A stretch of 64,000 bases of DNA from JBGSKV01 sp041740975 (lineage in GTDB: Bacteria; Bdellovibrionota_B; Oligoflexia; Oligoflexales; JALZUQ01): assembly GCA_041740975.1 (NCBI GenBank), contig JBGSKV010000105.1, positions 17,813 to 81,812 on the forward strand, given 5' to 3'. Positions 9,137-17,587 of this stretch are shown here, piece by piece (positions within the stretch are counted from its first letter, which is position 1; every line of letters starts with the position of its first letter). The notes beneath the pieces were generated by a model, which saw only the letters and a list, made by a program, of their open reading frames with translations, searched no databases and was not told the DNA's origin. A program made the translations under genes and the position numbers.

Positions 9137-10141
9137 ATGCAACATACTGATTTAGCCTTAGCCAGCAAGGGAATTTTCGAACGACAAATCGAACCGAAAG
9201 AGGCGACGATTGTTCTTCTACCTGTCTGCTGGGATGCGACTACGTCTTATCACGCAGGAACAGCAGGCGGTCCAGCCGCTATTGCTGCCGCTTCTCATCA
9301 GCTCGATTTTTTTGACTGGCAGTGGGGACATTATATAGATCGCGGCATTTATTTGGATGCCGAACTGATTTCGCAAACATGGGAATTGAACGAGCCAGGT
9401 CGCAAAGCATCTGAAGATGTTCGCGCTGGCGGCAGAAAGGCCGAGTCCGCACGAGCCGAGGTCAACATGCTCAGCCAGGAAATAAATGATCTCGTCGAAA
9501 AGCGAACTGAATACTGGCTGCAGCGGGGCAAGCTCGTGGCATTAGTCGGAGGTGATCATGCGTCCCCCTTCGGTTACGTGAAAGCGTTAAGCAAACAAAA
9601 TTCTGAGTTCGGGATATTGCATATAGATGCCCACTATGACTATCGCGATTCTTACGAAGGATTTACCCATTCGCACGCTTCGATCATGCGAAACCTAAGT
9701 CAACTGCCTTCTGTAAAAGGCTTTGCTCATGTCGGCATCCGCGATTTTTGCCAAGAAGAGTATGACTTTGCGACTCAAACCAAAGCCAAAAGTTGGCTAG
9801 GACCTCACATCGCGAACCGTCTTTTTGCAGGAGAAAGTTGGAAAACTCTTTGCTCTGAAATCGTCGCCGCACTTCCCCAGAATGTTTATGTATCCCTTGA
9901 TGTGGACGGACTTGATCCGGCTTTTTGCCCTTCTACCGGCACACCGGTTCCAGGGGGCCTTTCGTACGATCAGATGATTTACCTTATCGAAGCCATCGAT
10001 AGTTCCGGAAAAACTGTGGTTGGGTTTGATCTTTCCGAAGTATCTCCCTCCCGCGATGGAAGTCAGTGGGATGAAAACGTTGGGGCTCGCTTGTTGTACA
10101 AGTTGTGCGGCCTCTACCTAAGATCCCAAAATAAGTTCTGA
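9137..10141 (+). CDS. Ureohydrolase (agmatinase/arginase family)
   Basis: A dinuclear-manganese ureohydrolase of about 334 residues that would release urea from agmatine or a related guanidino compound. Metal ligands are visible: 'VGGDHASPFG' (His), 'GILHIDAHYDYRDSYEGFTHSH' region (DAHxD plus a downstream His) and 'VYVSLDVDGLDPAFCPSTGT' (DxDxxDP). An insertion near residues 100-135 ('KASEDVRAGGRKAESARAE') is charged and probably helical. ATG 9137 is preferred because GAGGA lies 5 nt upstream; ATG 9098 is the alternative. Neighbours give no clue to the substrate, although polyamine synthesis via agmatinase is the usual role. Confidence 0.85.
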   Translation: MQHTDLALASKGIFERQIEPKEATIVLLPVCWDATTSYHAGTAGGPAAIAAASHQLDFFDWQWGHYIDRGIYLDAELISQTWELNEPGRKASEDVRAGGRKAESARAEVNMLSQEINDLVEKRTEYWLQRGKLVALVGGDHASPFGYVKALSKQNSEFGILHIDAHYDYRDSYEGFTHSHASIMRNLSQLPSVKGFAHVGIRDFCQEEYDFATQTKAKSWLGPHIANRLFAGESWKTLCSEIVAALPQNVYVSLDVDGLDPAFCPSTGTPVPGGLSYDQMIYLIEAIDSSGKTVVGFDLSEVSPSRDGSQWDENVGARLLYKLCGLYLRSQNKF

Positions 10142-10208
10142 TCCTCTCTTCATTTTGGTCAAAATGAAAATCACATCTGCCGGCTATCGCTTGCATACCA
10201 AAGCTTAG

Positions 10209-10232
10209 ATAATTGGTCGCTCAGCCAATTAT
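10209..10232. other. Small hairpin in the leader of the C25 protease gene
   Basis: ATAATTGG and CCAATTAT form an 8-bp stem with an 8-nt loop in the 183-nt gap before the protease gene. No T-tract follows, so it is unlikely to be a terminator; it may be an operator or mRNA structure. Nothing else clear is seen in this gap. Confidence 0.35.
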
Positions 10233-10324
10233 TTATGGTCGCAACAGCCGGAAATTGGTAATCTTGTTGTAGAAAACACGAAACATTAAAGTTCGCTTAA
10301 CACTCAAGGATGAGGAGTTGCTCG

Positions 10325-13300
10325 ATGAGAACATCAGGGATGTATGTTGTTACGATGATTTGGTTATTGGTAGGGCTTTGCTTTGGTGCAGCACCTGTCA
10401 GTGCCAAAGTGACGGTGTCACAAACTAGTCAAGCCGATATTTATCAATTTGATATCGACAATGTGACTTTTGAAAAAACCGAATTCAAAGGATTTGGTAA
10501 AGCACAGCTTGTCGGTGTGAATGGCTACCATGGAGTCCAGTATCAAGTCGGGCATCCGGAACTACCCGTCATTCGCCTCTATGTCACTGGCGATGTTGAT
10601 GTGCAATTTGATCAAGCTGCAAACGCCAGCATTATGAGCGTCAAAAAAACTCCTGCGAAACTTTTGCCAAGCCAACCGTCATTGGCCAAAATTAAAAATG
10701 CAAAACGCCCAGAGTTCATGATGAACCAGCAGGCCTACGCGAATGCTTCTTTCCTACCGGGCAAACCTTACGAGATGCAAAATGCCGGCAAAATCCGCGG
10801 TCAAACGCAGAAACTATTGACACTTTTCCCTTTCCAATACAATCCGGCTACGAACGAATACAAACTTATCAAACGCTTCAAAGTTGTAGCTAAGAAAACC
10901 AAAATTGCAGCGGATACAAACAAAGAAGTCTTTGCATTTATTGTTGGTAAACAATTTAAAGAAAGTGCTGCCCTCCAGACCTATGTAGATTTCAAGAAAA
11001 AAATGGGCTACAACGTTCAGACAATCCCAGTTGATTCCAATTCAACACCAGAGTCCATTCGATCTACGATCAAGGGAATCTACACGACTTCACAAGGCGC
11101 CTTGAAGCATGCGCTCATCATTGGCGATGCTGCCGACGTTCCAGGCTATGATTCAAACCACATTTCCGGCGTTACCGATCACTATTACCGCGCCATTGAC
11201 ACAGATCGTTACGAAGACGATATCAACGGACCAGACATTGGCATTGGCCGTATTGCTGTCGCTAATGAAGATCAACTGAATGATGTTATCCAAAAATACA
11301 TACGCTACCAAAAAGGTACTTTTAGTGATCAAACCTGGCTAAATGGCGCAGCTTTCCTCGCAACAAACGACCGCTACACAGTCGCAGAAGGCTCGCATAA
11401 CTACGCCATCAGTACCCATACGGCTGCTGCGGGTTATGTCGGATTCTTTCCAGAAGCCAATCAAGCCGGTGGCGACAAAGTTTATGCCATAACGTATGAC
11501 GCCTCTGACACGGACACTCAGCGCGTTCTTCAAGCTGGTCGCACTATTATTAATTACTCTGGTCATGGTGGTACAACTCTTTGGGATTCTCCAAGTGTTT
11601 CTCAAGAAGATGTTCGTAACATTACGGATCCAAACGCATTACCATTCGTTATTTCAAATGCCTGTATCACAGGTGACTTCCGAGTTCGTGAGTCTTTTGG
11701 TGAAACTTGGCAACGTCACCCAAACGGCGCCATTATGTTCTGGGGATCTATGGACAGCAGCTACTGGGATGAAGACGATATTATGGAACGCAGAATGTAT
11801 GATGGTATCTACGGCAACCATCTCCAAAACTTTCATGATATTACGAGTTTTTCGTTGTCTGAAGTGTGGAAGTTTTACGGCGGCGCTGGCAAAAGCAAGT
11901 ATTACTGGGAAACTTATGTGATTTTCGGTGATCCTTCCATCAATCTTCGCACAGCTTTAGTTCAAAATGTTAACGTCAACCCAACCCAACCATTTATGAT
12001 TGGCTCGGGCGAAGCAAGCTACAACATTACGAATACAAACTCGCAAGCTGTCGCGAATGCACGTGTAGCCCTCATTAACGAAGACGGCGAAACTCTACAA
12101 GTGGCTTACACAAACGAAACTGGTGATATTCTTTTTACTAACGTTGAAACTTTGATTACAGCACCACAAACTTTATCGCTAGTCATCACTGGTGAAAACC
12201 TAGCGTTAGAAACGCACGAAGTTTCTGTCTTCGCTCCCGATACTGCTTTCTTAGCTGCGAAAGACTTGACTTTCAACGATCACGCTCCGGCGTTCGTTGG
12301 CAGTCTTGAAAACGTCGATGTGAGGTTTCAACTCGCTAATGTAGGCGGCGCTACTTCAGACGCGGCCGAACTGACTCTTTCAAAAGTTTCTGGACCGGTC
12401 ACTGTCACAAGGTCTAATTACACAGTAGAAGCTATCGAAGCAGGCGATTCAGTTTCAGTCGAGAATGCTATTGGCTTTAAAATTGACGCAAATGCTGCCA
12501 ACGGCGAGAAAGTCGTTCTCGAACTGAAAATCAAAACTGGCGAAGGTCAAGAATTTACCAAAACTCTTGCGACGGTTGTTCAACGTGGACAAATGAGTTT
12601 TGATCAATCTGATTTTGGTACAGATTGGGAAAATGGCGAAGGTGGAATCGATATCGGTGGCACTGGCGAAGTTTTCGTGACTATCAAAAACTCAGGCAGT
12701 CTGGCGATCACGAATGCTACACTTACAGCCGAAGCCGGACATTGCGTTTCCAGCGTCACTGGTGAACTCACGATTGCTTCTCTGGCTGCAGGCCAAACCA
12801 TTCGAGTGGAAGCTCCACTTCAAGTGACCTTGAACAACTCTTGCCTCGCTGGCGAAACGGCTCAAGTCAAACTCGTGGGAAGCTACGAAAGTTCATTTGG
12901 AAGCTTGCCGCTAGAAAGCACGGTGCATTTTTACACTGGTAAGGTTTCGCAAATGCTCAGTTCTCACGAGAATCTTGATGTCGTCATCGTTGATAATGGA
13001 ATGACAACCTTTGACATGGACATTTCGAATCTGGGCTATTTGACAGACATTGGTATCAACGTTGCTCTTGAGCATAGTTATATGAATGATATGGATGTCA
13101 GCATTGTTCACCCTGACGGAACCACCGTCATGATCCAAGGTCGTACACGCGATTTTGGCACTAGCCTTGATCAAACTTACGGATTAGATGGTACTGCGGT
13201 CGAAGGATTAGCAGCTCTAAAAGGCAAACCAATTCAAGGCAAGTGGCAGATCAAAATCCAAGATCATGCGCAAAGAGATTCGGGTAAATTGACAAAGGTT

Positions 13301-13333
13301 ATCTTGAACCTTCGCGGATACATCCAAAAATAA
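10325..13333 (+). CDS. Secreted gingipain-type C25 cysteine protease with C-terminal P domain
   Basis: A 1002-residue secreted protease. After a signal peptide (about 1-27, ending 'APVSA') and a propeptide-like N-terminal domain comes the C25 catalytic domain (about 205-545), with catalytic His in 'INYSGHGGTTLW' (about 413) and catalytic Cys in 'VISNACITGDFR' (about 447). Beta-sandwich Ig-like/CARDB-like modules follow (about 560-870), and the last ~120 residues form a P/Homo B domain ('IGINVALEHSYMNDMDVSI', 'IQGKWQIKIQDHAQRDSGKL') as in subtilisin-like convertases. The ATG at 10325 has GAGGAG 8 nt upstream; an ATG at 10310 is less likely. An intrinsic terminator follows, so the gene is monocistronic. 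Confidence 0.9.
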   Translation: MRTSGMYVVTMIWLLVGLCFGAAPVSAKVTVSQTSQADIYQFDIDNVTFEKTEFKGFGKAQLVGVNGYHGVQYQVGHPELPVIRLYVTGDVDVQFDQAANASIMSVKKTPAKLLPSQPSLAKIKNAKRPEFMMNQQAYANASFLPGKPYEMQNAGKIRGQTQKLLTLFPFQYNPATNEYKLIKRFKVVAKKTKIAADTNKEVFAFIVGKQFKESAALQTYVDFKKKMGYNVQTIPVDSNSTPESIRSTIKGIYTTSQGALKHALIIGDAADVPGYDSNHISGVTDHYYRAIDTDRYEDDINGPDIGIGRIAVANEDQLNDVIQKYIRYQKGTFSDQTWLNGAAFLATNDRYTVAEGSHNYAISTHTAAAGYVGFFPEANQAGGDKVYAITYDASDTDTQRVLQAGRTIINYSGHGGTTLWDSPSVSQEDVRNITDPNALPFVISNACITGDFRVRESFGETWQRHPNGAIMFWGSMDSSYWDEDDIMERRMYDGIYGNHLQNFHDITSFSLSEVWKFYGGAGKSKYYWETYVIFGDPSINLRTALVQNVNVNPTQPFMIGSGEASYNITNTNSQAVANARVALINEDGETLQVAYTNETGDILFTNVETLITAPQTLSLVITGENLALETHEVSVFAPDTAFLAAKDLTFNDHAPAFVGSLENVDVRFQLANVGGATSDAAELTLSKVSGPVTVTRSNYTVEAIEAGDSVSVENAIGFKIDANAANGEKVVLELKIKTGEGQEFTKTLATVVQRGQMSFDQSDFGTDWENGEGGIDIGGTGEVFVTIKNSGSLAITNATLTAEAGHCVSSVTGELTIASLAAGQTIRVEAPLQVTLNNSCLAGETAQVKLVGSYESSFGSLPLESTVHFYTGKVSQMLSSHENLDVVIVDNGMTTFDMDISNLGYLTDIGINVALEHSYMNDMDVSIVHPDGTTVMIQGRTRDFGTSLDQTYGLDGTAVEGLAALKGKPIQGKWQIKIQDHAQRDSGKLTKVILNLRGYIQK

Positions 13334-13351
13334 GAGTGTTTACGCAGCACG

Positions 13352-13380
13352 AAAAGGGACCACTTGGTCCCTTTTTTTTT
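13352..13380 (+). terminator. Intrinsic terminator of the C25 protease gene
   Basis: GGGACC / GGTCCC stem with a tight ACTT loop, flanked by AAAA before and a run of T after, 18 nt past the stop codon. This is a textbook rho-independent terminator. Confidence 0.93.
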
Positions 13381-13520
13381 GCCTATGAGAACTTCACTGT
13401 TGAGGCCTGGGAAGAATTTTCATCTTCCCGGGTTGACGAGAGGTGATACAATGAATTACATGAAGTTTTAGTCGAAACGGCGCAACCTAACTTTAGATTA
13501 TAATAAGGGATGTTTCTTTC

Positions 13521-14327
13521 ATGAGAAGGCTTTTCTTTTTCATTTTTGCTTTGATTCTCACATTGAGCTCAACCGCTCTTGCTAAGCTGCCTTCCCAACA
13601 GGAGGACATTCTTGTCGAGTCACACACTCGGGCTAAAGAAATTATCGACTTTTACCCCCCCGAAAAGTTTTTCATTATCAACCTGGGCCTTTCCACGACC
13701 TCAATTTCAGCTGCCTTCCGAGCGATCTTCCCAGACGAAGCCGATCAGAATTATTATTTCCGAGATTTACCCATCCAGGGCCTCAGTAACTCTAATCTAG
13801 ACGAACTAGGAAGAAATCAGTTTGACCAGTTTGTGCGGAAAGTCCTACCACCTGATTCCGTTAGAAATGGTAGAGAAGTTGTTTTCGTCCGCGTGCTCGA
13901 ATTTGGCATGTCGATGGAACACTTTATGACAAGTTTATTGAATGATGGGACGGAGAACAGATTGGACGTAAAACTGCATTTCCATTTATTTAAAGCGAGC
14001 GACAGTAACTCAGTCGACTTGAAACTCAAGGCTCTATCACCGAATGTACGCCTTGTTTATGATCCCATTCTCGCAAGATTGACTAATGAAATGGGGGACG
14101 AAAATAGACTTTTTGAAACGGCGCTTTCCCGGTCGAGTCGTTATTTGCCGCTCAGACTTGAAGAATATATTAAAGTAGGCTGGCAGGGCTTAGTTACCAA
14201 TCCTAAATACCGAACCCTAGATATGGAAGTCGACAAATTAGTCGGAAAAAATCGGCGCAGTTTTTTAGGGGTCTCCCGAGTGGGCCTTCGAGTGGCTTTG
14301 GTAAGATGCGCATCGATCTTTTTTTAA
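13521..14327 (+). CDS. Exported protein of unknown function
   Basis: 268 residues with a clear signal peptide (about 1-21, 'FFIFALILTLSSTALA') and no family I recognise. The mature part begins 'KLPSQQEDILVESHTRAKEI' and contains 'FFIINLGLSTTSISAAFRAI', a pattern reminiscent of a phosphoribosyltransferase- or hydrolase-like strand-helix unit, but this is weak. The start has AAGGGA 10 nt upstream. A TATAAT lies at 13499-13504, but without a matching -35 box. The C-terminus reaches the structured intergenic region holding repeat copy A. Confidence 0.7.
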   Translation: MRRLFFFIFALILTLSSTALAKLPSQQEDILVESHTRAKEIIDFYPPEKFFIINLGLSTTSISAAFRAIFPDEADQNYYFRDLPIQGLSNSNLDELGRNQFDQFVRKVLPPDSVRNGREVVFVRVLEFGMSMEHFMTSLLNDGTENRLDVKLHFHLFKASDSNSVDLKLKALSPNVRLVYDPILARLTNEMGDENRLFETALSRSSRYLPLRLEEYIKVGWQGLVTNPKYRTLDMEVDKLVGKNRRSFLGVSRVGLRVALVRCASIFF

Positions 14328-14423
14328 ATATAGATTTTTGAACACTCGCTTCGCGAAATTGTCATTCAGAGCGAAGCGAAGAATCTCCTGCTCCGCCTTT
14401 CACACTCACAGTTTTCAATTCTT

Positions 14424-14531
14424 TGGTTGATTGGTCCGGTTCTCCCGACTTAAATTTGTCCGGGCGGTCTCGGCTGATGCAGCCTCAATGCCCAGCCAAA
14501 TTCAAGTCGGCTCAACCGTCCCAGCCAACCA
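14424..14531. repeat. Long interrupted hairpin upstream of repeat copy A
   Basis: Arms 14424-14458 and 14497-14531 pair at 27 of 35 positions, with the mismatches grouped into small internal loops rather than scattered. Inside, GGGC/GCCC (14462-14465 with 14490-14493) and GGCTG/CAGCC (14472-14476 with 14480-14484) nest within the outer stem. It lies in the 591-nt gap after the 13521 gene. Short hairpins (GTGC/GCAC, GTTGC/GCAAC) continue to about 14600, so the whole gap is structured and holds no gene. Confidence 0.6.
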
Positions 14532-14605
14532 TCGGATTAAAACTGTGACGGCGAAGCTCCGCACACGAGTGCGCCCCGCACGGGTTGCATCCGCAACAGA
14601 TGCTC

Positions 14606-14905
14606 GAATGAGGTAACCAGTTTGGCGGAGCCTCACTGTTGGAGATTCTGAACTTTGTGAAGAGTTGGACAAAACTTCCCAGCACTGTCTCCAGAGGGGG
14701 TTGTGAGCGCAGGACGCGCGAACACCAGCGCAGCCTGGGCAGGAGCTTTGTTACAAATAAAAATCCCGGTGGTGAGACAGGCAAGCGTACCCTCTGGAGA
14801 CAGTGCTGGGAAGTTTTGCCCAACTCTTCGCAAAAAACAAAAGCTCCGCCTGTGAAAGGCGGAGCTTATTTAAAACAATCCTCACTCGCGAAGCGGCCGT
14901 TCATT
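14606..14905 (+). repeat. Dispersed structured element, copy A
   Basis: Arms 14658-14698 and 14790-14830 (41 nt each) pair almost perfectly; the inner 28 nt are an exact inverted repeat. They enclose a 91-nt core (14699-14789) that is nearly identical to the cores at 36883-36973 and 63886-63976. The upstream flank 'GGTAAC..GTTTGGCGGAGCCT' (from about 14611) is shared with copy B. The downstream flank holds a GCTCCGCC/GGCGGAGC hairpin and a remnant of a GCGAAGCGGCCG hairpin, which are shared with copies B and C. No open reading frame is convincing inside. Copy A lies between two convergent genes. Confidence 0.88.
14842..14866 (-). terminator. Terminator of the gmk-rsh-14919 operon, part of repeat element A
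   Basis: On the minus strand AGCTCCGCC, a 7-nt loop and GGCGGAGCT are followed by TTTTGTTTTTT, a strong intrinsic terminator about 53 nt after the stop of the 14919 gene. The same hairpin and loop recur in repeat copies B and C at the same place relative to the 41-nt arm. Confidence 0.85.
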
Positions 14906-14918
14906 TATCTATATTAAA

Positions 14919-15317
14919 TTAAGCGCCCCACTTCACCGTTTGGTCGTGGACATCGCGGAAGCATTCTGTTTTTTCCTTGGTTTTCTTATCTTCCACACAA
15001 ACAAAGACAGCCACTTGTAATTTCATTTCACCCTTTTTGAGGCCACCTGTTTTTGCCGTAAACTTAAATTCTTGGTTGGTGCGATCAAAGTCTTTTAAAG
15101 TGAGTCTCTCCGGCGCACCCTTGAGGCCACCCGCATTGACCACTTTCAGATTCCATGGACCTTCATAGTTCATGACAAGATCTTTATTAGGAATGACTTT
15201 CACTTTGACATCAATGCTATCGCCATTCACTTTAACTGTCGGAGCCAAAGTAGAATGCATCTTCGTACCCTTGAAGCCAAACCCCAACATACACACCGCC
15301 AAAAGTAGAATACGCAT
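14919..15317 (-). CDS. Exported small protein of unknown function
   Basis: 132 residues, beginning 'MRILLLAVCMLGFGFKG', a short signal-peptide-like hydrophobic segment. The rest is predicted beta-rich with two Cys near the end ('VFVCVEDKKTKEKTECFRD') that could form a disulfide in the periplasm. The ATG at 15317 is preferred because AGGGAG lies 6 nt upstream; two earlier in-frame starts overlap rsh. It follows rsh by only 10 nt, so it is the last gene of the gmk-rsh operon. I do not recognise the family. Confidence 0.75.
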   Translation of the reverse strand: MRILLLAVCMLGFGFKGTKMHSTLAPTVKVNGDSIDVKVKVIPNKDLVMNYEGPWNLKVVNAGGLKGAPERLTLKDFDRTNQEFKFTAKTGGLKKGEMKLQVAVFVCVEDKKTKEKTECFRDVHDQTVKWGA

Positions 15318-15327
15318 GCCCATCTCC

Positions 15328-17574
15328 CTATTTTGAATTTTTATATTCGTTGATCCGCTGAACACTGATAACAAATGGCATCATTTCGACTTTGCCAATG
15401 ACCGTTTGCAGCTGTCCCAAACCGTGAACCATTATCTCAAAATCGAGTCGACCTGTCATATCTGAGCCAACCTCAATCTGGGCGCGGTTTATGTTCGCCC
15501 CCGCCATAGATATCGCTGTCGAAATCTCGCCCAAAATACCCGGCTTGTCCTGCACCATCACGCGGATGATTGCGGCGTGGCCGAGCTCGGTGGACTCAAC
15601 GCTACGCCAATTCACAGGGACTTTCCTTTGCGGATCTAAGTCTAAAGATCGCGCGCAATTGCCGCGATGCACGGTGACTCCGCGCCCACGGGTGATAAAA
15701 CCGACCATTTCTTCGCCCGGAAGCGGATTGCAACATCGTGCGTAGTGCACCAAAATGTTGTCAATTCCGGAAACAGAAACGCCGGATTGTATTTTCTTCG
15801 ACTTACCTTTGAACTTCGCCTGAGTTGTGGACACAATTTTTTTGTCATCTATCGGCTTAAAGGATGTCGGATATGCACGACGCAGTAAGCCATCAATGTC
15901 AATTTTGCCATAACCTATTTCGACTAAGAAATCTTCAAAGTTGCCTTCACGAGCCGTTGACACTAAATGATCTTTTTCTTTCGGAGTATTTTCAATAGAA
16001 TCGAAACTCTTACCAATCAGACTGAGTTGCTGCGAAAGTAACTGCTTGCCCATCTCACGACCGCGTTCGCGTTGCTCAATCCTTAAAAAAGCCCTGATTT
16101 TGTTCTTGGCCTTTGAAGTATAAACGTAGTTCATCCAGTCTTTGCTAGGCTTCTGATTCTTCGATGTAATGATTTCGACAATGTTACCGGACTTCAGCAA
16201 CGTCTTAATCGGCACCATGCGACCATTGATTTTTGCACCAATCGTTTTCGAACCTAGATCCGTGTGCACATTAAAAGCAAAGTCTAGACAACTGGCTTTC
16301 ATAGGTAAGGCAATGACATCACCTCTGGGAGTAAATACAAAAATTTCTTCATCAAAAAGATCAACCTTTACCGCTTCCAAAAACTCATTTGGATCTTGCA
16401 GTTCGGTCTGCCACTGCATCATCTGGCGTAGCCAGGAGAATTTCTGCAAATCGGCTTTATTGTATTGCGCGTGGCCTTTTTGTTTGTAAGCCCAGTGCGC
16501 CGCGATACCAAGCTCGCTAACTTCATGCATACCTCGTGTCCGGATCTGAATTTCGGCCGGATCGCCCTCAGGCCGAACGACGGTAGTATGAAGCGACTGG
16601 TAAAGGTTCGGCTTCGGCATGGCAATATAGTCTTTAAAACGGCCCGGCATCGGGCGCCACACGGAGTGCACCACGCCCAACGCCTCGTAACACTCTTTCA
16701 CAGAATTCACGATGATACGAAACGCGAACAAATCGAAGATATCTTCAAAGTCCATTTGCTTTTCGGACATTTTTTTATAAATCGAAAAGAAATGTTTTGG
16801 CCGGCCATAGACTTCAAAATCCGTCAGGCCATACTTAGCCAAATTCTCTTTCAAGATATCAATGACTTCGTCAATGTAAGATTGACGGGCCTCTCGCTTC
16901 TTAGCCACGTTCTTTTTAATTTCGGCGTAAACTTCAGGCTTCAGCTGTCGCAAACATAAGTCTTCGAGTTCACTTTTGATTCCGTAAATACCCAGACGTC
17001 CCGCAAGTGGCGCGTAGATTTCAACGGTCTCCAAGGCAACTCGTTGGCGTTTTGTCGTCGGCAAGTGATCTAGCGTTCTCATATTATGAAGGCGATCAGA
17101 CAGTTTGATCAAAATCACGCGTAGGTCTTTAGCCATAGCCACGATCATTTTGCGGAAGTTTTCCGCTAGTCTTTCCTGCGTGGAACTAAAGCGGATCTTC
17201 GATATTTTCGTAAGTCCATCAACGAGCTCCGAAACTTCTTCACCAAAACTCTCTTTGACCTCGGCAAGTGTCACTTCCGTGTCTTCGACGACGTCGTGCA
17301 GAATCGCCGCAACGATGGACGCGCGATCAATGCGAAGTCCCGTCAGAATATTCGCGACAGTAAGTGGATGCGTAATGTAAGGTGCGCCGGTTTGTCTGGT
17401 TTGGTTACGATGGGCGACAGCGCCAAATTCATAGGCCCGCTGTACAACTGCGATATCTTCTGGCGGCATATATTTTTTTAGATTTGCATCCAAATGTCGC
17501 CATGCTTCCTCTGGATCATCGAAGTCAATCGGATCAGCGGATCTTTTTGCAACTTTAGGCGGTTTCTCCGACAA
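15328..17574 (-). CDS. Bifunctional (p)ppGpp synthetase/hydrolase (RelA/SpoT homologue)
   Basis: A 748-residue long RSH protein controlling the stringent response. The hydrolase HD domain is intact ('AAILHDVVEDTEVTL', about residue 95), so it can degrade (p)ppGpp. The synthetase domain carries the RxKD motif of bifunctional enzymes ('GRFKDYIAMPKPNLYQSLHT', about 311). TGS (about 410-470, 'DEEIFVFTPRGDVIALP'), a Cys-rich zinc-finger-like region ('YARCCNPLPGEEMVGF') and a C-terminal ACT domain ('VMVQDKPGILGEIS', about 665-748) follow. The TTG start has GGAGAAGG just upstream. It lies 13 nt after gmk, as in many proteobacteria where spoT follows gmk. Confidence 0.95.
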   Translation of the reverse strand: MSEKPPKVAKRSADPIDFDDPEEAWRHLDANLKKYMPPEDIAVVQRAYEFGAVAHRNQTRQTGAPYITHPLTVANILTGLRIDRASIVAAILHDVVEDTEVTLAEVKESFGEEVSELVDGLTKISKIRFSSTQERLAENFRKMIVAMAKDLRVILIKLSDRLHNMRTLDHLPTTKRQRVALETVEIYAPLAGRLGIYGIKSELEDLCLRQLKPEVYAEIKKNVAKKREARQSYIDEVIDILKENLAKYGLTDFEVYGRPKHFFSIYKKMSEKQMDFEDIFDLFAFRIIVNSVKECYEALGVVHSVWRPMPGRFKDYIAMPKPNLYQSLHTTVVRPEGDPAEIQIRTRGMHEVSELGIAAHWAYKQKGHAQYNKADLQKFSWLRQMMQWQTELQDPNEFLEAVKVDLFDEEIFVFTPRGDVIALPMKASCLDFAFNVHTDLGSKTIGAKINGRMVPIKTLLKSGNIVEIITSKNQKPSKDWMNYVYTSKAKNKIRAFLRIEQRERGREMGKQLLSQQLSLIGKSFDSIENTPKEKDHLVSTAREGNFEDFLVEIGYGKIDIDGLLRRAYPTSFKPIDDKKIVSTTQAKFKGKSKKIQSGVSVSGIDNILVHYARCCNPLPGEEMVGFITRGRGVTVHRGNCARSLDLDPQRKVPVNWRSVESTELGHAAIIRVMVQDKPGILGEISTAISMAGANINRAQIEVGSDMTGRLDFEIMVHGLGQLQTVIGKVEMMPFVISVQRINEYKNSK

Positions 17575-17587
17575 GCACCTTCTCCAC

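Noticed and set aside
13499..13504. TATAAT as a promoter for the 13521 gene
   Set aside because: No acceptable -35 box at 16-18 nt, and the box lies so close to the ribosome-binding site that the leader would be about 10 nt.
14658..14830. Interpretation as an integron attC site or as a HEARO/IscB-type RNA
   Set aside because: Variable paired arms recall attC and the size recalls HEARO RNA, but no integrase, IscB or HNH gene is in the window, and I cannot see the conserved attC ends (GTTRRRY/RYYYAAC). Kept only as ideas to test.
14638..14917. Open reading frames inside repeat copies A and C (and 36839-37024 in B)
   Set aside because: They are created by the hairpin arms and cores, differ in frame between copies, and have no ribosome-binding site. 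Conservation is structural, not at protein level.
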